Made by a program: the position numbers and the translations under genes
Part shown: positions 51,284 to 61,698 of the stretch, one piece after another
Layout: each line of letters opens with the position of its first letter
How positions within the stretch are numbered: position 1 is the stretch's first letter
DNA from: Desulfuromonas sp. AOP6
GTDB lineage: Bacteria; Desulfobacterota; Desulfuromonadia; Desulfuromonadales; SZUA-540
NCBI RefSeq assembly: GCF_009731355.2
Contig: NZ_AP022810.1
Location: forward strand, 682,001 to 746,000
DNA: 64,000 bases
Reading direction: 5' to 3'
The notes under the pieces: generated by a model
Told to the model about the DNA's origin: nothing
Seen by the model: only the letters and a program-made list of their open reading frames with translations
The model's database searches: none

Positions 51284-51889
51284 TCAAGCGCGCGCCTTGG
51301 GAAGGGCCCAGTTGTGACGGATGGCCAGCAGGCGCACCATGATGACGGTCAGAGCGGCCAGCAGCGCCGCCAGGGAGTGGGGCAGGGGAAGGTGATGCAG
51401 CAGGTAGAGCAGGGCCGCCCCGGCCAGACAGGCGGAAGCGTATACCTCCTTGCGCAGGATAAGGGGGACCTGGTTGGAGAGGACGTCACGTACCACGCCG
51501 CCGGCGGTGGCGGTCATTACCCCCATCATGACGGCGCCGATGAAGCCGGTGTTGAAGGCCAGCGCCTTGCTGGTGCCGATGACCACGAACGTACCGAGGC
51601 CGATGGCATCGAAGTAGAGCAGGGGGTGCTGCAGGCGGTGCAGGCGGCGGTGGAAGAAGAAGACGGCCAGGGATACGATAATGGAGAGATAGAGATAGGT
51701 CTCATCCTTCAGGCTGAAGGGAGGGAGGTCGCCCAGCAGGATGTCGCGCAGGGTGCCGCCGCCGGTGGCGGTGACCAGGCCCAGCACCAGCACGCCGAGA
51801 AGGTCCATTTTGCGGCGGACTCCCGCCCAGGCGCCGGAGGCGGCAAAGGCGGCGGTGCCGATAAGATCGAGAGCGTAGAGCAGGGACAT
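51284..51889 (-). CDS. TRIC-type cation channel family protein (UPF0126)
   Basis: A 201-residue membrane protein with about seven helices, made of two similar halves: LDLIGTAAFAASGAWAG with TGGGTLRDIL and LDAIGLGTFVVIGTSKAL-like with TAGGVVRDVL. Prokaryotic TRIC channels have this repeat. The ATG at 51889 has GGAGGA upstream; longer frames lack a ribosome site. K+ conduction is known for some relatives; the role here is not known. Confidence 0.88.
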   Translation of the reverse strand: MSLLYALDLIGTAAFAASGAWAGVRRKMDLLGVLVLGLVTATGGGTLRDILLGDLPPFSLKDETYLYLSIIVSLAVFFFHRRLHRLQHPLLYFDAIGLGTFVVIGTSKALAFNTGFIGAVMMGVMTATAGGVVRDVLSNQVPLILRKEVYASACLAGAALLYLLHHLPLPHSLAALLAALTVIMVRLLAIRHNWALPKARA

Positions 51890-52036
51890 GGCAGGCTTCC
51901 TCCAGGCTGGGCAGAATACCTTTTTCACCCGTGGAAAGCAAGAGGTGTCAGCGGGCCCGATCTGTGCTAAAATGCCGTCTGGACCGCGTCGCAGAAAAGC
52001 TTTTCGGGGCGGACGATTCACAGAGAAAGGTTTGCC

Positions 52037-53215
52037 ATGTTTCTGCCCATTGGCGACACGCCCAATCCCCGTTCCACCCCCATCATGACCTACCTGCTCA
52101 TCGGGCTCAACGTCGCGATCTTTCTGCTGCTCTCCCTGCCGCTCACCGCCCGCAGCCCCGAACTGGCCGACCCCATGCTGCTCGAATACCTGCGCTCTCT
52201 TGGTGTGCGCGGCGGCATTTCAGCCCAGCAGATCCTGGCGCACCTGAGCGCCTACGACGTCTTTGTCTATGAGTACGGCTACCGTCCCGGCGCGCCGTCC
52301 CTGCTCTCCCTCTTTACCGCCATGTTCCTGCACGGGGGCTGGATGCACCTGGCCGGCAACATGCTCTTCCTGTGGATCTTCGGCGACAATGTCGAGCACC
52401 GCCTCGGCCACCTCGGCTTTCTGCTGGTCTATCTGGTCACCGGTATCGCCGCCACCCTCTTTTTTGCGCTCTTTGTTCCTCACTCCCAGGTGCCCCTGGT
52501 AGGTGCCTCCGGCGCCATCTCCGGTGTGCTCGGTCTCTACTTCCTGTGGTTCCCGCGCAATCAGGTCAAGGTCTTCATTTTTCTCTTTCCCTTCATCATG
52601 AACACCTTCCTCATCCCCGCCCGCCTGGTGCTCGGTTTCTATCTGCTGGCCGACAACCTGCTTCCCTTCCTGCTGTCCCGCGGCGGTGAGGGTGGGGTGG
52701 CGCACGGGGCCCACATCGGCGGCTTTATTGCCGGGATGGGTATTGCCTGGGGCATCGACCGCTTCCCTCTGTGGCGCTCCGCCTCCTCGGTGCGGCCGGC
52801 GTCTTCCGCCCGTAGCAGGGAGAATGGCACGTACTTGCCGGAGCAGATTACCGGCCACCTGCGTGAAGGCAATCCCGCCTGGGCGGCGGCCAAATACTTT
52901 TCCCTTTCCAGCCGGGCGGATCGCCTGCGGGTACCAGCGCCGGTGGTGCTCGAGCTGGGGGAATACCTCCTTGGCAGCGGCGCTCATGACCAAGCCTTGT
53001 CTCTTTTCCGACGCTTCATCGGCGAGCGTCCGACCGACCCGCAGATCGCCCGCGCCTATCTGGGGGCGGGGCGGGCCCAGCTGCACACCCCCCGCGCCGT
53101 CACCAGCGCCTACCACTACTTTCTCTCAGCCCTCGACACCGCCCGCAGCGATGAGGTCGCCGAGGAAGCGCGTCTGCACCTGCGCGCCATTGAACGACTG
53201 GGCGAAAAAGAGTAG
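52037..53215 (+). CDS. Rhomboid-family intramembrane serine protease with C-terminal extension
   Basis: A 392-residue protein. The rhomboid core (1-250) has the GxSG motif GAS158GAIS and the catalytic histidine H226 in HIGGFIAGM. HGGWMHLAGNMLFLWIFGDNVEHRLG is the second-helix signature. The soluble C-terminal part (about 275-392) looks helical and TPR-like (LGEYLLGSGAHDQALSLFRRF). It would cleave membrane proteins within the bilayer; substrates are unknown. AGAAAGG precedes the ATG. Confidence 0.93.
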   Translation: MFLPIGDTPNPRSTPIMTYLLIGLNVAIFLLLSLPLTARSPELADPMLLEYLRSLGVRGGISAQQILAHLSAYDVFVYEYGYRPGAPSLLSLFTAMFLHGGWMHLAGNMLFLWIFGDNVEHRLGHLGFLLVYLVTGIAATLFFALFVPHSQVPLVGASGAISGVLGLYFLWFPRNQVKVFIFLFPFIMNTFLIPARLVLGFYLLADNLLPFLLSRGGEGGVAHGAHIGGFIAGMGIAWGIDRFPLWRSASSVRPASSARSRENGTYLPEQITGHLREGNPAWAAAKYFSLSSRADRLRVPAPVVLELGEYLLGSGAHDQALSLFRRFIGERPTDPQIARAYLGAGRAQLHTPRAVTSAYHYFLSALDTARSDEVAEEARLHLRAIERLGEKE

Positions 53216-53262
53216 CCAAACCCGATTTCCTCACGGATTCAAGCCCTTACAAATGCGGTCAT

Positions 53263-53291
53263 TTGACATGAAAGGCTGTTTATGTTAAAAA
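53263..53291 (+). promoter_or_regulatory. Candidate sigma70 promoter of ablAB
   Basis: TTGACA and TAAAAA separated by 17 bases, about 92 bases before the lysine aminomutase start. Confidence 0.6.
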
Positions 53292-53382
53292 CGTTCGCGT
53301 ACGAAATATTCGACTTGAAAATAAATGGCGGGCTTTTCAGCTACCCGCCCTGGCATTCACTATCACCAAAGGAGTTTTCCCC

Positions 53383-54691
<1,309 letters not shown>

Positions 54692-54699
<8 letters not shown>

Positions 54700-55531
54700 T
54701 ACCATAGAGCAGTTCGGACAATCGACCATTCAACACGGCCCCCACAGCAACCGGGCCTACCTGATGAGCCTGTCGGCCGAGGATCTGCCCCGCCTGGTCC
54801 CCTATCTTGACCAGCTGGCGCAGGAGCAGGACTACACCAAGGTCTTCGCCAAGGTGCCGGAGGCCGCCCTGGAGTCCTTCCGCCAGCATGGCTACGAAGC
54901 CGAGGCCGCCATCCCTGAATTCTACCGGGGAGAAGACCCGGTCTATTTCATGGGCAAGTACTTCTGTCCCGACCGGCAGCAGGAGCAGAAGCCCGAGCTG
55001 GTGGAGAGCGCCCTGGAGGCCGCCCGTTCCCGTCAAGGGAACCAGGCCGACATCACCCTGCCGCCGGCCATGACCTGCCGTCTGGCCGAACCCGCCGACG
55101 CCCTGGCCATGGCAGAAGTCTACCGCCAGGTCTTCGCCACCTATCCCTTCCCCATTCACGATCCCGATTATCTGCGCGATACCATGGAGAGCCATGTCGA
55201 TTACCTGGGCATCTGGGATGGCGATCACCTCGTCGCTTTGGCTTCGGCCGAAAAGGACGTGCGCGGCCTGAACGCCGAGATGACTGACTTCGCTACCCTT
55301 CCCGACTACCGGGGCCAGGGTCTGGCCGGCCACCTGCTGGATCGGCTCGAAGAGGTCGCCGGCGACCGCGGCATCCAGACGGCCTACACCATTGCCCGCG
55401 CCTACAGCCATGGCATGAACATCACCTTTGCCCGTGGCGGTTACACCTACAGCGGCACCCTCACCCACAATACGCAGATCTCCGGCGAGCTCGAAAGCAT
55501 GAACGTGTGGTACAAGCCTCTGCAGAGCTGA
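54692..55531 (+). CDS. ablB: Beta-lysine N6-acetyltransferase
   Basis: A 279-residue protein. The C-terminal GNAT fold (about 130-279) has the acetyl-CoA loop [15 protein letters not shown]. The N-terminal part with [40 protein letters not shown] is typical of AblB. It acetylates beta-lysine made by the overlapping ablA. The product protects against salt stress, so this pair suggests a marine or saline habitat. Confidence 0.93.
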
Positions 55532-55562
55532 AGCGACGGCGTAAGGCGGAGTCTCCCGAGCC

Positions 55563-55591
55563 TTGACAGGCCTCACCAGGTGTCGTAAGAT
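55563..55591 (+). promoter_or_regulatory. Sigma70 promoter of the FadR/LldR-type gene
   Basis: TTGACA and TAAGAT with exactly 17 bases between, 63 bases ahead of the regulator start codon. Confidence 0.75.
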
Positions 55592-55597
55592 TGTCCG

Positions 55598-55615
55598 AAT
55601 TTGGTAAGACCAATT
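55598..55615. promoter_or_regulatory. GntR/FadR-type operator (autoregulatory)
   Basis: TGGT-AAG-ACCA with AT-rich flanks (AATTTGGTAAGACCAATT) begins seven bases after the -10 element, over the expected transcription start. The same motif is found twice upstream of dctP. Confidence 0.7.
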
Positions 55616-55653
55616 GCCCAACCGCTTTCACCTTCGGATGACGATCACCTGCA

Positions 55654-56376
55654 ATGAACTCACTCTTTACGCCCATTCGTCCTCGCCGGATTGCCGAGGA
55701 AATCATCGAGCAGATCAAGGAACTGATTGCCAGGGGAGAGCTGGGGCCGGGAGAACGCATCCCGTCCGAGCGGGATCTGGCCTCTCTGCTGGGGGTCAGC
55801 CGTCCTTCCGTGCGCGAGGCGATCACCGTTCTCGAAGCCATGGGGTTTCTGGAATCCCGCCAGGGTGGTGGTACCTACGTGCGCTCTCTGGCCCAGACCT
55901 CCCTGGCCGATCCCCTCTCGGCCCTGGTCGGCGAAAAAGATCCCCGGATGCTGCATGCCCTCGTGGAGGTCCGTATGGGGCTGGAGAGCTGGTCCGCTTT
56001 TTTGGCGGCGCAGCGAGCCCGTCCCGAAGAGATCGACCGGATGAGGATGCTGCTGGAGGAGATGGAGGGCCAGGCCCCGAGCGGGGGTTGGGATCCCGAA
56101 CTCGATTCGCAGTTTCACTATGCCATCACGGCAGCTACCCACAATACCCTGCAGGTGCATGTCCTCGACACCATTCATTCCCTCTTTCACGCCACCGTCC
56201 ATGTGGCCCTGATGGAGTTCTACCGGAAAGAGGGATATATCGATATTCTCAAAAAACAGCACCGGGACGTATACGACGCTATTGCCGCCGGCGATCCGGA
56301 AGGGGCCCGGCAGGCCATGATGACACACCTCGTCATGGTCGAAGAAAAGATGGCCGAACTCCTGAAAATCTCCTGA
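55654..56376 (+). CDS. FadR-family (GntR) regulator, LldR/PdhR-like
   Basis: A 240-residue regulator. The winged helix (residues 8-75) contains GPGERIPSERDLASLLGVSRPSVREAITVLEAMGFLESRQGGGTYV. The FCD domain (about 90-230) has the metal- or ligand-binding histidines in DSQFHYAITAATHN and HRDVYDAI. LldR and PdhR relatives respond to lactate or pyruvate. It is convergent with, and likely controls, the glcF-glcD-usp-dctMQP operon, which carries the same operator. Confidence 0.92.
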   Translation: MNSLFTPIRPRRIAEEIIEQIKELIARGELGPGERIPSERDLASLLGVSRPSVREAITVLEAMGFLESRQGGGTYVRSLAQTSLADPLSALVGEKDPRMLHALVEVRMGLESWSAFLAAQRARPEEIDRMRMLLEEMEGQAPSGGWDPELDSQFHYAITAATHNTLQVHVLDTIHSLFHATVHVALMEFYRKEGYIDILKKQHRDVYDAIAAGDPEGARQAMMTHLVMVEEKMAELLKIS

Positions 56377-56398
56377 TTTCTCGCCGTCCCCCACGAAA

Positions 56399-56424
56399 AA
56401 AGGCCATCCCTGCGGATGGCCTTT
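56399..56424. terminator. Bidirectional terminator
   Basis: An 11-bp perfect stem AAAGGCCATCC/GGATGGCCTTT, loop CTGC, with A-rich and T-rich flanks. It serves both the regulator gene and the convergent glcF gene. Confidence 0.9.
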
Positions 56425-56456
56425 CCTTTTTCTGTGCATGGCTTTCGTTTCGCCAC

Positions 56457-57758
56457 TCAGTCCGGAATCGCTTCCCCCAGAATTTCCATGAGGTGCCGCA
56501 CCTCCTGAGGCATATCGGCCTGGCGGACCCCCCAGGCGAGCTGCAGCTGGCACCCCGGATTGGCGGTGACGAGAATGTCGGCCTTCGTCGCCGTCACATT
56601 CTGGAGCTTGCGGTCGAGAACCTGGCGGCTCTCCTCGCTGTACTTCAACCCCCAGGTGGCCGCCGACCCGCAGCACCAGCTGGACTCCGCCATCTCCCGC
56701 AGTTCGAGGCCGGGAATGGCCTTCAGCAGCTGTCTGGGCTGGTTTGAGATGCCCTGGGCGTGGCAGAGATGACAGGGTTCGTGATAGGTCACCGAACGGC
56801 GCACCTCCTTCATCCCTTCGGTGCGCAAGCCTTCGGCCGCCAGAAACTCGGAAATGTCCCTGACTTTGGCGCGGAACAGGGCGAGCCGATGATGATCGGC
56901 GTCCTCGGCCAGGATCTCTTCATACTCCTTCAGGGCGGCGCCGCAGCCGGCGCAGTCGGTCACGATCCAGTCGACTTCCTGCGAGAGGAAGAGATCGAGA
57001 TTGAAAAGGGCCAGCTCCCGGGCGGTTTGCCGGTCACCCTCGGAGAGGTGGGGGGCGCCGCAGCACTTGGTCGCCTTGGGGGTGACGACCTCATAGCCTT
57101 GATGGGAGAGGACGCGCACGGTCTGCCGGGAGACCTGGGGGTAGAGCAGGGTCATGACGCAGCCGAGAAAGAAGCCGACCCGGCCGCGTTTTTCCCCTTG
57201 GGCCGGGACCACTTCCGGCAGCTGGGGGCGCAGCGGCTTCTCCAGCGAAGGCAGCATCCCTTCGGCCTTGGCCATCCAGTCCGGGCCGAGCTTGAGGATG
57301 CCCAGGTGGCGCACGAGCCACTGCAGGCCGAGACGCTGGTACAGGCGGGTCGGCAGCATGGAGTGCTCGAGAAGATCGGGGGACACCAGCATGCGCTGCA
57401 GGATGAACTCGCGAAAGGTCTTGCCCATGGCCCCCAGAGGGTAGAAGGCGTGGGCCTGGCTACGGCAGACCTCCATGACTTCCCCCGCCTTTACGCCGGA
57501 GGGGCAGGCCGTGGTGCAGGCGCGGCAGTCCAGGCAGAAGAAGGCCTCTTCCTTGACGGCGCCGGTGAATTCGAGTTTCTTCTCGGCCACGGCCCGGGCC
57601 AGCGCCACCCGCCCGCGGGGACTGGAGCGCTCCCGGCCGGTGAGAGCGTAGGTCGGACAGGTGGGCAGGCAGAAGCCGCAGCGCATGCACTGCAGAACGT
57701 CTTCGTACTCCGGGGCGTCCTTAGGACGGAAGTTGCCGAGGCTGTCAGTGTGAGACAC
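56457..57758 (-). CDS. GlcF-like iron-sulfur subunit of lactate/glycolate oxidase
   Basis: A 433-residue protein. Two [4Fe-4S] ferredoxin motifs lie near the N-terminus (CMRCGFCLPTCP and CLDCRACTTACP). Two CCG domains follow (CGAPHLSEG region with CCG, and CCGSAATWGL), as in GlcF and the heterodisulfide reductase family. It passes electrons from the FAD subunit to quinone. It overlaps the glcD-like gene by 14 bases. The substrate may be D-lactate or glycolate. Confidence 0.92.
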   Translation of the reverse strand: MSHTDSLGNFRPKDAPEYEDVLQCMRCGFCLPTCPTYALTGRERSSPRGRVALARAVAEKKLEFTGAVKEEAFFCLDCRACTTACPSGVKAGEVMEVCRSQAHAFYPLGAMGKTFREFILQRMLVSPDLLEHSMLPTRLYQRLGLQWLVRHLGILKLGPDWMAKAEGMLPSLEKPLRPQLPEVVPAQGEKRGRVGFFLGCVMTLLYPQVSRQTVRVLSHQGYEVVTPKATKCCGAPHLSEGDRQTARELALFNLDLFLSQEVDWIVTDCAGCGAALKEYEEILAEDADHHRLALFRAKVRDISEFLAAEGLRTEGMKEVRRSVTYHEPCHLCHAQGISNQPRQLLKAIPGLELREMAESSWCCGSAATWGLKYSEESRQVLDRKLQNVTATKADILVTANPGCQLQLAWGVRQADMPQEVRHLMEILGEAIPD

Positions 57759-59178
57759 GGAATCCCTCCTCCAGATGCTGTTCGGCGCCGGAGTCCTGGT
57801 CCTCGAAGATCTTGCCCGGGTTGAGAATGCCTTCGGGGTCGAAGGACTGCTTGATGCGCTTCATGACCTTGACGCCGCCGGCGCCGATCTGGCGGGCCAG
57901 ATACTCCTTCTTGGCCAGGCCGATGCCGTGTTCGCCGGAGACGGTCCCCCCCCAGTCGAGCACTTTTTCATAAAGCTCGTTGTAGAAGGCATGGGCCCGC
58001 TCCATCTCATCGTGGTTGCGCTCGTCGCACAGCACCGTCGGGTGCAGGTTGCCATCGCCGGCGTGGCCGAAGGTGCCGACCTTCAATTTGAACTTGGCCG
58101 CCAGTCGCTCGATTTCTCCGAAAGTCTCGGCCAGGCGCGAGCGCGGCACGGTGGCATCCTCCAGCAGGGTGGTGGGGGAGACCCGGGCCAGGGCCGACAG
58201 GGCGGTGCGGCGCGCCGCCGCGAGGCTGGCCGCCTGTTCGGCCGTTTCGGCGACGTGGATCTCGGCGGCTTTCACCTGTTCGAGTACGCGCCGTACCTCC
58301 GCCGCCTCCTCCGCCACGGGCGCGGGGTGACCGTCGACCTCGATAAGGAGCAGGGCCGCCATCTGCCGGGGCAGGCCGATATTGACGTAATCCTCCACGC
58401 AGTTGATCGTCACCCGGTCCATGATCTCCATGGTCGAGGGGATGATGCGGGCGGCGATGATGCGGGAGACCGCCTCACCGGCGGTGCGCACATCGTTGAA
58501 GTAGGCCAGGAAGGTGCGCTTGTCGCGCGGGGGCGGCACGAGCTTGACGGTCACCTCGGTGATGATCCCCAGGGTCCCTTCGCTGCCGACCAGCAGGTCC
58601 TTGAAACCGTAGCCCGCCACGTCCTTGACGCTCTTGCCGCCCGTCGTGATAAGGCTCCGGTCCGGCAGGATTCCCTTGAGGCCCATGACGTAATCCCGCG
58701 TCACCCCGTACTTGAGGCCGCGCAGGCCGCCGGCGTTTTCCGCCACGTTGCCGCCGATGGTGGAGATCTTCTGCGAGCCGGGGTCAGGCGGGTAGAAGAG
58801 GCCTTTGGCGGCGACGGCATTGAAGAGGTCGAGGGTGATCACCCCCGGCTCCATTGTCGCCGTCAGGTTCTCCTCGTCGATTTCCAGGATCCGGTTCATG
58901 CGGGTCAGCGTCAGCACCATACCGCCCCGCACGGGAACACTCCCCCCCGACAGGCCGGTGCCCGACCCCCGAGGGACCAGGGGCAGACCTTCGCGGGCGG
59001 CGATCTCCATGGCGGCCAGCACCTGCTCCGTCGAGGTGGGATAAACGACGACTTCGGGAAGGTGATGAACCCCGGGGGTCGAATCATAACCGAGGACCAG
59101 CAGGTCCTCTTTTTCGTGGAGGACGTTCTTCTCGCCCAGCTTTTCCTTGAGGTGCTTGATCGCAGTCTTGGAAATCAT
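57745..59178 (-). CDS. GlcD-like FAD-linked D-lactate/glycolate dehydrogenase
   Basis: A 477-residue flavoprotein. The FAD-binding PCMH domain (about 35-220) has LVPRGSGTGLSGGSVPVRGGMVL and GGNVAENAGGLRGLKYG. The oxidase C-terminal domain has FGHAGDGNLHPT and SGEHGIGLAKK. It oxidises a D-2-hydroxyacid to the 2-oxoacid. With the downstream iron-sulfur subunit and the TRAP transporter it forms an uptake-and-oxidation unit. D-lactate is favoured by the LldR-like regulator. Confidence 0.93.
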   Translation of the reverse strand: MISKTAIKHLKEKLGEKNVLHEKEDLLVLGYDSTPGVHHLPEVVVYPTSTEQVLAAMEIAAREGLPLVPRGSGTGLSGGSVPVRGGMVLTLTRMNRILEIDEENLTATMEPGVITLDLFNAVAAKGLFYPPDPGSQKISTIGGNVAENAGGLRGLKYGVTRDYVMGLKGILPDRSLITTGGKSVKDVAGYGFKDLLVGSEGTLGIITEVTVKLVPPPRDKRTFLAYFNDVRTAGEAVSRIIAARIIPSTMEIMDRVTINCVEDYVNIGLPRQMAALLLIEVDGHPAPVAEEAAEVRRVLEQVKAAEIHVAETAEQAASLAAARRTALSALARVSPTTLLEDATVPRSRLAETFGEIERLAAKFKLKVGTFGHAGDGNLHPTVLCDERNHDEMERAHAFYNELYEKVLDWGGTVSGEHGIGLAKKEYLARQIGAGGVKVMKRIKQSFDPEGILNPGKIFEDQDSGAEQHLEEGFRVSH

Positions 59179-59215
59179 CTTGGCCTCTTCATTGGTGTAT
59201 CCGTGGTCAATAATT

Positions 59216-59725
59216 TCAGAAACCCGCTTCGCGGTAGCCGTCGGGTATGCGCACCAGCAGCACCGGGATTTCGGAACGATGCACGACCCGGTTGGCGGTA
59301 TGACCCAGCATGGCTTCCCCCATGGCGCTGTGGCGATGGGAGCCGATGATGATCAGGTCGGCCTTGATCTCCCGGGCGCAGGAGACGATCTCCAGGTGGG
59401 GTTGACCTTCCATGACCCGGATTTCGTCGACAATCTTTTCGCCGACGGCCACATGGCAGGACTCCTTTTCGCAGAGCCGCCTTATCCGCTCATCTATCTT
59501 TGAGCGGGCATGGTCGCGCGCCTGGTCCTGGATCTGCTGCCGCTGCTCCTGGGAGATATGCAGCTCCACCAGGTGCTGGCCGAAAGGGTTCAGCGGCTCC
59601 AGCACATGCAGGACCACCAGTCGCGCCTGGTGTTTTTCCGCCTCCGTCATCGCATAGCGAAAGACATGGGGCGCGCCGGGGCCGAGGCCGGTGGCATAGA
59701 GAATCGTTTTGATTTCCGGTAGCAT
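59216..59725 (-). CDS. Universal stress protein (single domain)
   Basis: A 169-residue UspA-type protein with the ATP-binding signature GSHRHSAMGEAMLGHTANRVVHRS near the C-terminus. It lies between the TRAP transporter and the dehydrogenase genes on the same strand. Usp proteins are frequently found with TRAP transporters and may tune their activity. Confidence 0.92.
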   Translation of the reverse strand: MLPEIKTILYATGLGPGAPHVFRYAMTEAEKHQARLVVLHVLEPLNPFGQHLVELHISQEQRQQIQDQARDHARSKIDERIRRLCEKESCHVAVGEKIVDEIRVMEGQPHLEIVSCAREIKADLIIIGSHRHSAMGEAMLGHTANRVVHRSEIPVLLVRIPDGYREAGF

Positions 59726-59754
59726 AGGTCTCTTCCCTCAAGGTTGAAGGTGAA

Positions 59755-61095
59755 TCAGCCCCCGAAGAACACCGTGGGGAGCCAGGTGACGATTTGGGGG
59801 AAGGCGATCATTACGCCCAGGCCGATGACCTGAATCAGCACGAAGGGCAGAATCCCCTTGTAGATATCCCCCATGGAGTACTCCGGCGGTGCGACCCCCT
59901 TGAAGTAGAAGAGGGCATAGCCGAAGGGCGGCGTCAGGAAGGAGGTCTGCAGATTGACGCATACCAGCATGGCGAACCAGAGCGGGTCGAAACCGAGGTC
60001 GTTGGCAATGGGGGTGAAGATGGGCACGACGACGAGCAGAATGGCGGCCCAGTCGATGAACATCCCCATGATGAAGACCACGCCCATCATGATGGCCAGG
60101 ATCACGTAATCGTGAACGTCCATCCCCAAGAGCAGATCGGCGACCACATCGCCGCCGCCCATGGACAGAAAGACGACGCTGAAGAGCTTGCCGCCGACGA
60201 ACAGCAGCATGATCATGGCGGTGGTGCGCAGGGTGGCGTTGCAGGTCTGGGAAAGGACCTCCCAGGTGAGCTTGCGATTGAACAGGGCCAGCACCATGGC
60301 GCCGATGCAGCCCAGGGCGGCCGCTTCCGTCGGGGTGGCGATCCCCGCCAGAATGGTGCCCATAACAATGAGGATGAGGCTGAAGGGGGGGACGAAACTC
60401 TTTAAGGTCATGGAGAGCTTCTGACCCAGCGTGGCGGTGCGTTCCTCCTTCGGAATCGGTGGACCCAGGCTGGGGTTGATTCCGCAGCGGATGGCGACGT
60501 AGGCCAGGTAGATGCCGGACAGCAGGATGCCCGGCAGGATGGCCGCGGCAAAAAGGTTGCCGACGGACGTCTCCTTCATGCCTGTCAGCCCGCCATAGAC
60601 CACCAGCATGATGCTCGGCGGAATCAGAATGCCCAGGGTGCCGGAGGAGCAGATGATGCCCGCCCCCAGTCCGGTCTGGTAGCCGCGTTTCAGCAGCGCG
60701 GGTCCGGCCATCAGGCCCATGGCCACCACGGAGGCGCCGATGATGCCGGTGGTGGCGGCAAAGACGGTGCTGACCACGATAACGGCCATGCCAAGACCGC
60801 CGCGCAGTCCCCCCAGCACAATGTAGAGGGCATCGAAGAGACCCTCCGAGACCTTCGATCGATCGAGGATCTGGGCCATGAAAATAAACAGGGGAATCGC
60901 CACCAGTACGTAGTTCTGCTGCAGCCCCCAGGCATTATTGACGAACAGGTCGATCAGGACGCTGATGTTCCCGTCGTATTCAATCAGTCCGTAAAAAGTG
61001 GCGACCGCCGCCAGGGTGATGGCCAGCGGATGTCCGAGCGCGATGCAAAGCATCAGCGTACCGAACATCAATAAGGTCATGATTTCAGGAGTCAT
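59755..61095 (-). CDS. dctM: TRAP transporter large permease
   Basis: A 446-residue inner-membrane protein with about 12 helices. MTPEIMTLLMFGTLMLCIALGHPLAITL is the N-terminus from the ATG at 61095; a longer frame upstream has no membrane or family character. Segments LGAGIICSSGTLGILIPPSIMLVVYGGLTG and GIATPTEAAALG are typical of DctM. It uses the sodium or proton gradient to take up the organic acid bound by DctP. Confidence 0.94.
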   Translation of the reverse strand: MTPEIMTLLMFGTLMLCIALGHPLAITLAAVATFYGLIEYDGNISVLIDLFVNNAWGLQQNYVLVAIPLFIFMAQILDRSKVSEGLFDALYIVLGGLRGGLGMAVIVVSTVFAATTGIIGASVVAMGLMAGPALLKRGYQTGLGAGIICSSGTLGILIPPSIMLVVYGGLTGMKETSVGNLFAAAILPGILLSGIYLAYVAIRCGINPSLGPPIPKEERTATLGQKLSMTLKSFVPPFSLILIVMGTILAGIATPTEAAALGCIGAMVLALFNRKLTWEVLSQTCNATLRTTAMIMLLFVGGKLFSVVFLSMGGGDVVADLLLGMDVHDYVILAIMMGVVFIMGMFIDWAAILLVVVPIFTPIANDLGFDPLWFAMLVCVNLQTSFLTPPFGYALFYFKGVAPPEYSMGDIYKGILPFVLIQVIGLGVMIAFPQIVTWLPTVFFGG

Positions 61096-61126
61096 GGGAA
61101 AAATCTTCTCCGCGGGGCAAGGATGA

Positions 61127-61627
61127 TCAGTCTCTGGTGTCGCCGAGGGTTCGGAAATCGGCGATAAGTTTGGCCACGCCCTGCAGGAACAGCAGGATGA
61201 AGCCGATGGCCATGATCGTCTTAAAAGGATAGAGCGGGGGGGCCCAGGACGTGGGCGCCTTTTCCCAGTCCTGCCAGGAAGAGACCGCATAAATCACCGA
61301 GCCGTAAGACAGCAGGCCGACGGTGGGGATAAAGAGCACAAGGTTGGTCACCATGCGCAGGATGGTTCGAGGCCGCTGCGGGAGCTTCGCCTCGAAGACA
61401 TCAATCGAGACATGGGCATCGTGCAGATAGGTGAAGCCGAAGCCGAGGACGAAATGCATCCCGTAAAGGAAGGTCGTCAGTTCAAATCCCCAGGTGGTCG
61501 GCGCATTGAAGGCGTACCGCATGAAAACCTCGTACACCACCACCACGATAAGCGGCAGCGCTAGATACGAGGTGAGGACGCCGGTTTTTTCATTCAGGGT
61601 ATTGATGGAACGCTCAACTGAGAGCAT
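61127..61627 (-). CDS. dctQ: TRAP transporter small permease
   Basis: A 166-residue protein with four membrane helices and the DctQ pattern (LPLIVVVVYEVFMRYAFNAPTTWGFELTTFLYGMHFVLGFGFTY). The ATG at 61627 has GGAG six bases upstream; an ATG 12 bases earlier is possible. The gene lies 31 bases ahead of dctM and after an intercistronic hairpin. Confidence 0.92.
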   Translation of the reverse strand: MLSVERSINTLNEKTGVLTSYLALPLIVVVVYEVFMRYAFNAPTTWGFELTTFLYGMHFVLGFGFTYLHDAHVSIDVFEAKLPQRPRTILRMVTNLVLFIPTVGLLSYGSVIYAVSSWQDWEKAPTSWAPPLYPFKTIMAIGFILLFLQGVAKLIADFRTLGDTRD

Positions 61628-61651
61628 GGGTGTCTCCATGGCTGCAGGAGA

Positions 61652-61678
61652 GGACCCCGGCCGGTGCGGCCGGGGTCC
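61652..61678 (-). other. Intercistronic hairpin between dctP and dctQ
   Basis: An 11-bp perfect GC-rich stem GGACCCCGGCC/GGCCGGGGTCC with a five-base loop and no T-run. It probably protects the dctP part of the mRNA from decay, giving more binding protein than permease. Confidence 0.75.
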
Positions 61679-61698
61679 ATCGTTGAAAAAGACCGCTG

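Noticed and set aside
57775-59349. Long open frame antisense to the glcD-like gene
   Set aside because: Same reason: GC-rich shadow of a clearly conserved flavoprotein gene with no ribosome site.
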